Part shown: positions 43,419-52,500 of the stretch, one piece after another
How the letters are laid out: every line of letters begins with the position of its first letter
Numbering within the stretch: the first letter of the stretch is position 1
Assembly (NCBI GenBank): GCA_016296655.1
Contig: JAEDIW010000004.1
Coordinates: 1 to 64,000 of the forward strand
DNA length: 64,000 nt
Reading direction: 5' to 3'
Origin: Treponema sp.
Lineage (GTDB): Bacteria; Spirochaetota; Spirochaetia; Treponematales; Treponemataceae
The notes under the pieces: generated by a model
Told to the model about the DNA's origin: nothing
What the model saw: the letters and a program-made list of their open reading frames with translations, nothing else
Database searches by the model: none
Translations under genes and position numbers: made by a program

Positions 43419-45374
43419 TTATGACTTTATAAGTTCCAGAAATTCTTTCTCAGAGATTACTGGAATCCCGAATTTCCTGGCTTTTTCATTTTTTGAAGAA
43501 CCACTGGAAGTATCATTCGTTACAAGATAAGACAAATCTTTTGTGACGGAAGACTTTACAGAACCTCCTGCATTTTTTACCAGAGCCTGTGCATCAGAAC
43601 GCTTCATCGAATCAAGTTCCCCAGTAAAACAGAAAGATTTTCCGGCAAATTTTCCGCTCGAAGCCTGAATCAAATCGATTATACCTTCATTTACCAGATA
43701 AAGCATTTCTTCGCGATTTTCCTCAAAGCCTGATTTAGCGGTCTTTGCCATTATATCGCCAAACCCATAAACATCTGCCATTTGAGGAACAGTTGCATCC
43801 AGCATTTTTTCAAGAGTGTCAAAACCTGCGGAAACCAGCTTTTCTGCATTGGCCTCTCCTATGCCTTCAATATCAAAACCAGCAATAAACTGAGGCAGAG
43901 TCATTCTTCTGTGAGCTTGAACAGAACGGGCAACTTTTTCAGCTCCCAGTGATTTTTTTTCGGAGGCAATGCTTGCTTCGTTCAGAAAAAAAGGAGTCAG
44001 AACTTCAGCATTAAGCCTGTAAATGTCAGAAATCGACTTTACGGCACCAGAAGCAAAAAGGCTTCGAATCAAAGAATCACCTAAATCCCTTATATCTGCA
44101 ACCGCAACCCATTTGAAAAGCTGATGTAAAATTCGTTTGGCACAATTCTTGTTTGGACAGAAAAGCCTACTGCCTTCATCAACAAGTTCACTTGCACAAG
44201 ATGAACAAACTTTCGGATATTCAATAGGAAATAAAATCCCCTCACCTTTTATCACACCTTCTATTTTTGGAATTATTTCACCACGCTTTACAACAACAAC
44301 ATGGCTGCCGATTGAAAGTCCCAGTGAGCGGATTGTGTCAGGATTTGCAAGGCTTGCCCGCTGAACAGTTGTACCTGCCAGTTCAACAGGATCAAAAATG
44401 CCGACAGGCGTATAAGTTGCACCAGATTCGCTCCATTCAACACTTCTGAGGACAGAAACAGCCTCTTCCAGACTGAATTTGAATGCAATCTGCCTGTCTG
44501 GACGAGTTCTGGAAGCATCTTCCAGATTTATTGCACGTTCTTTTACTACAAGGCCATCAATGTCATAGTCCAGGGATTTTCTGATTTCCATTACAGATGA
44601 ACGATATTCAATTACCTCCTGGGCAGAACGGCAAATTTTTAACGGAACAACGTTAAAACCTGCTGAAGTAAGCCACAAAATTTTTTCTTCTTCATCGCCA
44701 AAAGGCTTAAAAGCATCAGAAGAAAGTGCATCATAGGTAATAAGTGTCAGATTTTCACAACCTTTTCCGTCCTTTCGCTTCATCAGGCCGTTGGCTGCAT
44801 TGCGACAGTTTGCCTTATCAGCAAAAAGTTCCTGATGAATCCTATGAGTCATAATGACTTCGCCACGGACACCGCCAGTAAATGGAATAAGGCATCCATC
44901 ACTGTCTAGCAGCTGAAGCTTTACCCCCTGCATTTTTTTTGCATTTGCGCTGATGTCGTCGCCTGTAGTTCCATCGCCGCGGGTTACAGCCCGAACAAGA
45001 TTTCCGCTTTCATACTGAAGTTCAAGAGATGCACCGTCAAGCTTATATTCAACAAGATATTCTGAATAAGCATGATTTTTTGCCCATGAAAGAAACTGTT
45101 CAGGATTTGCAGCTTTTTCCTGGCTGCCCATAGGCATTACGTGAACAGCTTTTTTGAAATTACCAGAATCCTGCCCCACTTTCTGCAAGACTGCATTTTC
45201 AGGATCAAGAACTTTAAGCTCATCCCAAAGCCTGTCAAATTCTGCATCAGAAATTTCAGCTTCACCATTATAGTAAGAATTCTGGTATTTTTTTATGAGG
45301 TCAGCAAGTTCATCTATACGGATTTTTTTTGAACTTTCTGCAGCGGCAGCTTCTATATCAAACAAATCAGGCAT
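43419..45374 (-). CDS. ligA: NAD-dependent DNA ligase
   Basis: It seals nicks in replication and repair. It has an Ia domain, then the adenylation Lys at residue 111 (YKLDGASLEL). The NAD domain has TRGDGTTGDDI, and the OB fold has GATYTPVGIF. A CX2C...CX4-5C zinc finger (CSSCASEL ... CPNKNCAKR) follows, then HhH repeats and a C-terminal BRCT (CFTGELDSMKRSDAQ). The length of 651 residues is normal. AAGGAAA precedes ATG 45374. It follows trmB by 10 bp. Confidence 0.96.
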   Translation of the reverse strand: MPDLFDIEAAAAESSKKIRIDELADLIKKYQNSYYNGEAEISDAEFDRLWDELKVLDPENAVLQKVGQDSGNFKKAVHVMPMGSQEKAANPEQFLSWAKNHAYSEYLVEYKLDGASLELQYESGNLVRAVTRGDGTTGDDISANAKKMQGVKLQLLDSDGCLIPFTGGVRGEVIMTHRIHQELFADKANCRNAANGLMKRKDGKGCENLTLITYDALSSDAFKPFGDEEEKILWLTSAGFNVVPLKICRSAQEVIEYRSSVMEIRKSLDYDIDGLVVKERAINLEDASRTRPDRQIAFKFSLEEAVSVLRSVEWSESGATYTPVGIFDPVELAGTTVQRASLANPDTIRSLGLSIGSHVVVVKRGEIIPKIEGVIKGEGILFPIEYPKVCSSCASELVDEGSRLFCPNKNCAKRILHQLFKWVAVADIRDLGDSLIRSLFASGAVKSISDIYRLNAEVLTPFFLNEASIASEKKSLGAEKVARSVQAHRRMTLPQFIAGFDIEGIGEANAEKLVSAGFDTLEKMLDATVPQMADVYGFGDIMAKTAKSGFEENREEMLYLVNEGIIDLIQASSGKFAGKSFCFTGELDSMKRSDAQALVKNAGGSVKSSVTKDLSYLVTNDTSSGSSKNEKARKFGIPVISEKEFLELIKS

Positions 45375-45384
45375 ATCATTTTCC

Positions 45385-46092
45385 TTAAGAATTTCCTAAA
45401 GTTTTCTTTAAAAACATCAATTCCGTAATTTCCCGCTCTGCAGCAATCCCCTTTGCTTCAAACTTTGTTTCAGGTCTCCACGACTGATGCTCAGCAAAAA
45501 GTGAATATTTATTTTCAAGGCCTGCAGTTTCTTTCAATTCTTCCAGCGCAAATTCTGCATATTCCTTCCAGTCTGTTACCATGTAAAAGTAACCGCCTTC
45601 TGAAAGTTTTCTGGCAAAAAGTTCCGTATTCGGCCGCTTTACAAGCCTTCGTTTATGATGCTTTTTTTTAGGCCATGGATCAGGAAAAAAAACATGAAAA
45701 GCAGCAACACTACCATCCGTTATCATCTGTTCAAGCACATCCAGCGCATCAAACTGAATAATGTACAGATTTTTCAGATTTCTGCTGCGGATTTCTCCCA
45801 AAAGTTTGCCGACTCCAGGAGTATGAACTTCAATTCCAATATAATTCATGTCAGGATTTGCTTCAGCAATAAGGGCTGTGGCAGTCCCCATTCCAAAACC
45901 AATTTCAACCGTTACAGGATTTGTATTTCCAAAAATTTCTGCATAGTTGAGTTTTTTCATCTCAAACGGAATGCACCAGATTTTTGAAAGTTCTTCGTAA
46001 TCCCTGCGCTGCGCAGCTGTCATTCTTCCTGCCCGAAGCACATAAGTTTTTATAACTCTCTGAAAAGAATTTTCCGGCAAAGGGTTTTCCAT
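45385..46092 (-). CDS. trmB: tRNA (guanine-N7-)-methyltransferase TrmB
   Basis: It makes m7G46 in tRNA using SAM. The SAM loop is VEIGFGMGTA, with YIGIEVHTPGVGKLL, and FPDPWPKKKHHKRRL is the diagnostic TrmB motif. The length from ATG 46092 is 235 residues, normal for the family. The open frame extends a further 53 codons upstream (to 46251), but that part is the translated 74-bp dispersed repeat (SEGAGAEAECWIA) and is not family-like. GGGAG about 12 nt before ATG 46092 gives some support. In the same transcript as ligA. Confidence 0.93.
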   Translation of the reverse strand: MENPLPENSFQRVIKTYVLRAGRMTAAQRRDYEELSKIWCIPFEMKKLNYAEIFGNTNPVTVEIGFGMGTATALIAEANPDMNYIGIEVHTPGVGKLLGEIRSRNLKNLYIIQFDALDVLEQMITDGSVAAFHVFFPDPWPKKKHHKRRLVKRPNTELFARKLSEGGYFYMVTDWKEYAEFALEELKETAGLENKYSLFAEHQSWRPETKFEAKGIAAEREITELMFLKKTLGNS

Positions 46093-46139
46093 ATCTGTAA
46101 AAATCTCCCATAAAAATTTTAAATCTATATCAGGGCGGC

Positions 46140-46395
46140 TTTTGGCTGGTTCGCTTCCTTCGACTTCGCTCAGGAACCAAACCAGCCAAAACCAGGCTAT
46201 CCAGCATTCCGCTTCCGCTCCAGCCCCCTCGCTACGCGACCTTCGCAGCACAGCTGCTCGGAGACACGCTCAAAACATTCCCTGAATGTTTTGCCGGCTT
46301 TCAGCCGTCGCTCCCTAGGTGGCCGGCTCCGCCGTGCTTCCTATCCTTTCCGCGACAAAGGAGCGGAAAGGCGTGCGCGAGAGCGCACAATAAAA
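46140..46395. repeat. mosaic of palindromes upstream of trmB
   Basis: Several hairpins in series: ttttggctggtt/aaccagccaaaa (about 46140-46191), aaaacattc/gaatgtttt (46272-46292), cctttccgc/gcggaaagg (46345-46371) and gtgcgc/gcgcac (46373-46388). It includes copy B of the 74-bp repeat on the minus strand. GC content is higher than flanking DNA. No gene with a ribosome-binding site is present. Confidence 0.8.
46179..46252 (-). repeat. 74-bp dispersed repeat, copy B
   Basis: On the minus strand this matches copy A at 37141-37214 at about 85% identity. It supplies most of the spurious N-terminal extension of the trmB open frame. Confidence 0.8.
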
Positions 46396-46758
46396 TCGGA
46401 GAGTTTTCAAAGGAAAACTCTAGAAATGCCACGTAGTGGCATGACCTATCCTTGCCGCAGGCAAGGCGTGCGCAAGAGCGCACAATAAAATACGACCGGT
46501 CAAGGCACGCTTCGCTCAAGGCCTTGACTCGCTCGTTTTCAGGGGTTGTATTAACCCCTGAATCGGAGAGTTTTCAAAAGAAAACTCTAGAAATGCCACG
46601 TAGTGGCATGACCTATCCTTGCCGCAGGCAAGGCGTGCGCAAGAGCGCACAATAAAATACGACCGGTCAAGGCACGCTTCGCTCAAGGCCTTGACTCGCT
46701 CGTTTTCAGGGGTTGTATTAACCCCTGAATCGGAGAGTTTTCAAAAGAAAACTCTAGA
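46396..46758. repeat. 167-bp tandem repeat, two units plus a partial third, six hairpins per unit
   Basis: Units start at 46396 and 46563, with a partial third from 46730. The two full units appear identical except for one A/G in the first loop (caaag/caaaag-type). Within unit 1 the hairpins are gagttttc/gaaaactc (46401-46420), atgccac/gtggcat (46426-46442), ccttgcc/ggcaagg (46450-46466), gtgcgc/gcgcac (46468-46483), gtcaaggc/gccttgac (46499-46528) and caggggtt/aacccctg (46540-46560). Short unpaired linkers separate them. The last two also form the copy at 6187. The function is unknown. Small ORFs in this stretch have no ribosome-binding site. Confidence 0.9.
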
Positions 46759-46806
46759 AGATGCTGTATAATAAATCAGCATGACAATACTTATTAGACA
46801 GCCCTG

Positions 46807-47457
46807 TTAATCCTTATAAACTGCCGGCATAATGCAGCAGACAGATTTATCGCTGGCAACAAAACACATGCGCATATACACAGCATTTTTAAAATCCAGC
46901 CAAAAATTCATGCGTTTCAATTTATTCTCAAGAAGATAATACAACAAATCTCCGTTTTTTGCATATAAAGCAGCATATTTTCTGCATTTTGTTCCAAGAA
47001 GTTTCATAGCTTTTTCTGCAGAAGCAGAGACAAAGGCTCTGTCATAATTTACAGAAAACGGAATCTGCTGTTCTTCCCCGGCAGAATCTGTAATAAAGGC
47101 AATATATTTACCGTCCGGAAAAAAATCATCAAAAGCAGAAGCTGCACAACAGAAATTTACGCTACCCCCAGATTTTTCAGCGGAAACCTGAGGATATTCT
47201 GCAAGCCAGCAGTATCCTCTTTCAGCATTCAAAATTTTTACGCTCACAATACGTTTTGCATCTGAAAAAAGCTTTACGGAAACAACCAGAAAACACGCAG
47301 GCTTTTCTTCCTCTTTTGCATAATCAAAAACAACAAGAGGCACAACTGCATCAGTGTTCAGAGAATTATCCCTGCAACTTGCAAAGAAAAATGGAAAAAT
47401 CAGCAGAAAAAACAGTTTTTTTTTAACGTCCATAACAGGAAACAAAAATTTACACAT
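46807..47457 (-). CDS. lipoprotein of unknown function
   Basis: About 208-216 residues. The likely signal starts MDVKKKLFFLLIFPFFFASC, ending in a lipobox with the Cys about 20 residues on. ATG 47433 would start it exactly, and ATG 47457 eight codons upstream is 12 nt from the -10. The mature part is a small alpha/beta protein with cysteines in pairs (NFCCAASAF, MRMCFVASDKSVCCIM), unusual for a lipoprotein and perhaps disulfide-bonded. It is flanked on the downstream side by the repeat array. No family was recognised. It shares a divergent promoter region with the 47528 gene. Confidence 0.65.
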   Translation of the reverse strand: MCKFLFPVMDVKKKLFFLLIFPFFFASCRDNSLNTDAVVPLVVFDYAKEEEKPACFLVVSVKLFSDAKRIVSVKILNAERGYCWLAEYPQVSAEKSGGSVNFCCAASAFDDFFPDGKYIAFITDSAGEEQQIPFSVNYDRAFVSASAEKAMKLLGTKCRKYAALYAKNGDLLYYLLENKLKRMNFWLDFKNAVYMRMCFVASDKSVCCIMPAVYKD

Positions 47458-47469
47458 GGGCTAATTGTA

Positions 47470-47521
47470 ACTATATTATATAAATAAACCTATTGCAATG
47501 CAAACTTCTATAGAGTATTCT
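47470..47521. promoter_or_regulatory. back-to-back promoters sharing one palindromic -35 hexamer
   Basis: TTGCAA at 47493-47498 is its own reverse complement. Rightward it is 17 bp from TATTCT (47516-47521). Leftward it is 17 bp from TATAGT on the minus strand (47470-47475). The same six bases can therefore serve as -35 for both divergent genes. Confidence 0.65.
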
Positions 47522-47527
47522 CTAATC

Positions 47528-49501
47528 ATGCTCAAAAAGCTCTTTTCATTTTTTCTAACCCTGACTCTTACTTTTGCGTTCAATGCAAATGCGCTGAACC
47601 ATCAGCAGGTTTCCGATGAAGTTCAGAAAACTTTGATTTCAGCTGGCTTTTTTCCGCAGAAAACAAACATAATTACACCTGCAGCAGGGGATTTTCCATA
47701 TAATATTTCACTTGATTTTTTTACAGACAGTTTTTTTCATAATGAAAATTTTGAAGGCCTCAAAACAAAAGCCGTAATTGTTTTCACTCAGGAAGATTTT
47801 CTTGAAAATTCAGAAACAATACTTTCTTTTCTTTCAGCACTTCAGGATTTTTCGGCCCCTATTCCTGTTTCAATACTTTTTGCATATAGTACAAGTTTTT
47901 CCTTGCCAAAAGCTCATTCAATTTCAGGTACAGAATCCTACATAGAACAGATTTTTTCTCAGGACAGCACTTTTGCCGTTACAGTCAGTTTTACAGACAG
48001 CAACCTTTCCAAAATCATGGCCGGCAACGGAGGAGAAGCATCACCTTTATGGCTGGTAAAAGCTGCAGGTAAAGCTTTTTCGCAAGCAAAAATAAATTAC
48101 ACTGTTCCGGCTGGAACTTTTTTAACTTTATACCGTTACAGCCTGCTGGAAGACAACAAAAATGCAGTAGAATTTCTTGATGAAGATATTCCAGTTCTTT
48201 CTATTATCTTGTCAAAAAATGCGGATTTAAAATCCCTTATGACAACATTTCTTAAAAACTATGACTACAGGCAATCAGGAGAATGGGACAAGCACTATTT
48301 TTACTGGAATTTTCCGTCAAAAAATTTCTGCATTATTTTAAATGAAACAGTACTCATAAGAACTTTTATTTGTGCAGCAATTTACTGCCTTTTTATGCTT
48401 TGCGCATTTTCTTTTTTTACAGGCAAGGAAAAGTTAATTTACAAAAAAGAAATTCAAAAATTGATTTTTTTATGGCCGCTTACACTACTTTTTGCCTGTC
48501 TGGCCCTATACGCAAGTCAATACCTTTCACATCAACTTTCACTGAATTTCAGGCTTACACCAGTTTTTCAATTATTTCTTGAAATTCAAATCACTTTTAT
48601 AGCAGTTTCAATTCTTTTCGCAATTTTCATACATTTCAGTCCGCAATATACACTATATACCCACAAATTCTACATAACACTTTCAACCGTCGTAAACATT
48701 TTTTTATTCAGTATACTTGACTTATCGTTCTTTTTTCTTTTTGCAATGGAATATCTTTTGCTGCTCTTTTTTAAACCTGGAAAACGCATCTATTTTTTTG
48801 TAATAACTTTCATCATGCTTTTTATTCCGTTCATTCCCTACGGTATAATTTTGTGGCAGCACATTCAGATAAATCGCCTTCCACAACTGATTGCCGGAAG
48901 CCAGCTGAAAATTTTTTTTACGGCACTTGCAATACAGCCGTTCAATCTGATTTGGCTGATAATCCTCTCTCACTTTATAAACATACGAAAAAACAAAAAT
49001 ATTGCAGCCGTAATTTTCAAAATTTTTCAATTGATTTTTGCAGGAAGCCTGATTCTCTTCGGTTGTTTTTACGGCCTTTCCAGCATTTTAAATCATTACA
49101 GAAAAATACCATCTATTGCAGATATTGAAAAACCTGTTGATTTTTTAGAAATTCACAATGAAAACCTGAATGTACATATTTCTGACAAAAGTTCCTACGG
49201 AAACACCGTCCGCGAACTTCAGATATCTTCAAAAGAGCCAGCTGAACGCTATGAAATTATAATAAAAGGACAGACAGTGCAGCCAGTTTACGAATCAACA
49301 CTTCCCTTTGTTGAAAATCCTGAAAGCACAAGCGCAGCGATGAGACTGCCAGATTTTCCACCTGCAGAATGTAATTTTTCCTATACAACAACATCAAAAG
49401 AAGGTGAAGAAATAACAGTCAAAGCGTACTACAAAATTTCAGAAAAGGTCTTCAACGTTGAAACAAAGCAGGTTTTCATTGGCAAAGGTGAAAAATCATG
49501 A
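47528..49501 (+). CDS. polytopic membrane protein of unknown function, signal peptide at N-terminus
   Basis: The start is ATG 47528 (MLKKLFSFFLTLTLTFAFNANA), which follows -10 TATTCT by 6 nt. The open frame begins 10 codons earlier but inside the promoter. It has 657 residues: a cleavable-looking signal, an extracytoplasmic domain of ~250 residues (VIVFTQEDFLENSETILSFL, resembling an alpha/beta hydrolase or peptidase-like fold), then about seven hydrophobic helices between residues ~275 and 525, and a ~110-residue C-terminal beta-rich domain. The alpha/beta plus membrane layout recalls GPAA1/M28-like proteins, but I see no metal motif. Its stop overlaps the dinB start (ATGA), so it is translationally coupled to the fusion gene. 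Confidence 0.7.
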   Translation: MLKKLFSFFLTLTLTFAFNANALNHQQVSDEVQKTLISAGFFPQKTNIITPAAGDFPYNISLDFFTDSFFHNENFEGLKTKAVIVFTQEDFLENSETILSFLSALQDFSAPIPVSILFAYSTSFSLPKAHSISGTESYIEQIFSQDSTFAVTVSFTDSNLSKIMAGNGGEASPLWLVKAAGKAFSQAKINYTVPAGTFLTLYRYSLLEDNKNAVEFLDEDIPVLSIILSKNADLKSLMTTFLKNYDYRQSGEWDKHYFYWNFPSKNFCIILNETVLIRTFICAAIYCLFMLCAFSFFTGKEKLIYKKEIQKLIFLWPLTLLFACLALYASQYLSHQLSLNFRLTPVFQLFLEIQITFIAVSILFAIFIHFSPQYTLYTHKFYITLSTVVNIFLFSILDLSFFFLFAMEYLLLLFFKPGKRIYFFVITFIMLFIPFIPYGIILWQHIQINRLPQLIAGSQLKIFFTALAIQPFNLIWLIILSHFINIRKNKNIAAVIFKIFQLIFAGSLILFGCFYGLSSILNHYRKIPSIADIEKPVDFLEIHNENLNVHISDKSSYGNTVRELQISSKEPAERYEIIIKGQTVQPVYESTLPFVENPESTSAAMRLPDFPPAECNFSYTTTSKEGEEITVKAYYKISEKVFNVETKQVFIGKGEKS

Positions 49502-52500
49502 CAAATTGGAACAATGTCTGCTATGTTCACGTTGATTTGGACGCTTTTTTTGCCTCAGTAGAACAACTTGACCACCCAGAATACAGGGGTAAACCTGTTA
49601 TTGTCGGAGGAAACCCAAAAGATCGCCGTGGTGTTGTTTCCACAGCCTCTTACGAAGCCAGAAAATTCGGCATTCATTCGGCAATGCCTACGTTTAAGGC
49701 CTACAGCCTGTGCCCGCAAGGAATTTTTGTTCCTACAAACATGAAACGCTACCACGAGCTTTCACAGCAAGTAATGAACATTTTTTCAAATTACTCCCCA
49801 GAAATACGGCAGATTTCAATTGATGAAGCTTTCATCGACTTATGCGGAACTGAAAAACTTTTTGGAAATCCCTCAGAAACTGCCAGAAAAATAAAGGCTG
49901 AGGTCAAAGAAAAAACGGGTCTTACAGTTTCTGCAGGACTTGCACAAAACAAATATCTTGCAAAAATTGCATCAGGGCTTTCAAAGCCAGACGGTTTTTT
50001 TGAAATTCCACCTGGAACAGAAGAAAAATTCATGCTTTCCCTGCCGCTGGAAAAAGTCTGGGGAATCGGCAGTAAAACTCAGGCAAAGCTTATTTCCTAC
50101 GGACTTGACACAACAGAAAAAATTCATTCCAGGTCGCTTGCACTTTTGCAAAGCATTTTGGGCAAAGCTGGCGGTGCTTTTCTGTACGATGCAGTGCGGG
50201 GAAAAGAAGTTGAAACTTTCAGTGAAGCAAAATCACATTCCATAAGTGCAGAAACAACTTTTCCATTTGATCTTACAGACCGATACGCCATTGAAACTGC
50301 CCTTCTTGAACTGTCAGATACAGTGATGTTCAGGCTTTTAAAACAAAACCAGTGCAGTAAAACCGCAGCCTTAAAAATCCGCTATGGAGATTTTTCGACC
50401 ATTACAGTTCAGGAAACCTGTGAAAATGACATTCTGTCCTGTGAGGATCTTTTTGAGCGAGTCAAACGCCTTTTTGCAAAAAAATATAATGAAAATGCTG
50501 GCGGAATAAGGCTTCTAGGGGTTGGTGTCCAGAATATAGGAAATTCCCTTTATCAAACTGAATTTTTCAATGAAAAATCTGAAAAAAAACGCAAACTTGA
50601 ACAAAGCATCCTTGCCATAAAGACCAAAAATCCTGACATCACCATAAAAAAAGCAAGGCTTTTAAAAAACGGCGGAAAACTTAAAGCTGCAGTCCTTGCT
50701 TTTCTGATGATTTTTACTTTTTCGCAAAAAAAACTTTCAGGCGAAGAGTTAAACAAAACACAATCCGATGGAGCAGGTGCAATTATATTCAATAAATCAG
50801 ATCTTCCTCCTGATAATGAAATCAGCATAAAAAATTCCAAAATCTTCAGTTATCCCATAAAAGACAAAAACGTAGAATTTTTTGCAAAAGGCTACTGGCA
50901 GTCTGAACTTACAGGCGGTCTTGAGTCAAGTTTTGGTTTTGGAAATTCTTTGAAAACAACTACCATAAATCCGGCTTTTACACAAAAAGTTGACCTTTCA
51001 CTATGGTTCATGCTGAATCGTAAATGGTATTTCGAAGCCGCCTTTGCAGACGGATTTGAAAAAAACACCGTAGCAGCCGGTTACTATGGCGAAGGAATCT
51101 TAAAAGAAGCTCGAATTGCAAACAGAGGAATCTCTTTTCCAACAGACTATTCAATTGAAAGCATAAACCGTGGAATTGGAGGCGGAAACAATCAGGCACC
51201 TGGTTTTTCCATGCATTTTGAAAACAGCGAAAATTCAAAATGGAAAGGTGACATTGCCTTACGCTATGACATGCTTGAATCAAGAAACAAAACCTATTAC
51301 GGACACAACAGTGTTTCTGACAAGGAAATACATCTTTCCCAATGGGTTACAGGGCAAGTTTACGTGCTACCAGACAATGCAGAATTTATTTCCGACGTTG
51401 CAGAAATTTTCGTAGAATCTTCAAACGGCTCCTATTCAGACCTACAGGGAAGGTCTTATAAAAAACTTTCTGTAGACCAGTACATGCTTTTTCCTGCAAA
51501 AAGAATTATTATCCTGTCAAAAGATGCTGGTGCCACGGCAAAAAAGGGAATTGTTCCTGCGGTTGCTGTATCTTTTATGAAGAATTCCACTTATTCAGCA
51601 ATCGTTTCAGCACTTGGAACTTTTGGAACAGTTTCTGAAAATGAAGTTACAGGCGAAAGCGGTTTTTTGGGTGAAATTCAAAAATATTTTGGGCAGGCTG
51701 CAGACAGTGAGGATTCTGTAAAAAGACCGAATGTTGCCTCCTTTTCTTATGGAGGGCTTTCAAGTTCAGTTTACAAAAAAGGCAGTCATCCAGTTCCAGA
51801 CAAAACAGGTACAAAAACAGAAGGATTTTTTTCATACATCGGAGGAACTTCTGGCAAAAAAGTCATGTTTCTGCAACATCCATCAGGTTTTTCGCCGTTT
51901 GCAGCAGCTTTTCGTTATGATGGAGGCACTAGCTCAACAGCAGAAGCTGTCATTGCATCAAAAACAACACAAACAGAATCTCAATTATATTCTGCAGCAG
52001 AAAGCGATGACATAAACTTTACTTCCAAAGATTTTTTTACGCCAGCGCATTCATATATTGATGTGTTTCCGTCAAATGCAGAACTTAGCGTAAATTCCGC
52101 TGTTCATGCAGCCATCAGGTTTCCGCTGGCAGACAGGTTTCCAGGCTTTTATCTGGGCTTTGAGCCTGCAGCAGATTTGTACCTGCGGCTGCGCTCATAT
52201 TCTCCAGTTCTCAGATTTGACATAGGAACTCAGGCAGTTCCTGGTACAGTAAGGCTTTACAAAAATGGAAACATAGACAGCAGTGCAAAATATGACAGCG
52301 AAACAGGAACTGTAACTCCATCGGCATCAGTTTCAGACAGTGACAGAATTTTCATTACATGGTACGAAGACAATGAATCTGGAAAAAATGGCGCAATAGC
52401 AGGTGCAGCTGGCTATGCAAGGCAGTTTACTCCCAACCTCAGCGGAAATATTGCATTGTCTACCCGCTGGACAACCGCTAAGCAGACAAAATTTGCAGAT

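Noticed and set aside
46093..46251. N-terminal extension of TrmB
   Set aside because: It translates the 74-bp dispersed repeat. TrmB family length fits a start at 46092.
46291..46655. Short plus-strand open frames in the palindromic array
   Set aside because: They follow the repeat sequence, lack ribosome-binding sites and show no protein-like composition.
46396..46758. CRISPR array
   Set aside because: The period is 167 bp, the units are near-identical over their full length and there are no variable spacers or cas genes.
50664..50669. A6 as a proven programmed frameshift site
   Set aside because: A run of six A's at the fusion joint is suggestive, but there is no downstream stimulator that I can identify, and neither alternate frame supplies a start for the surface protein.
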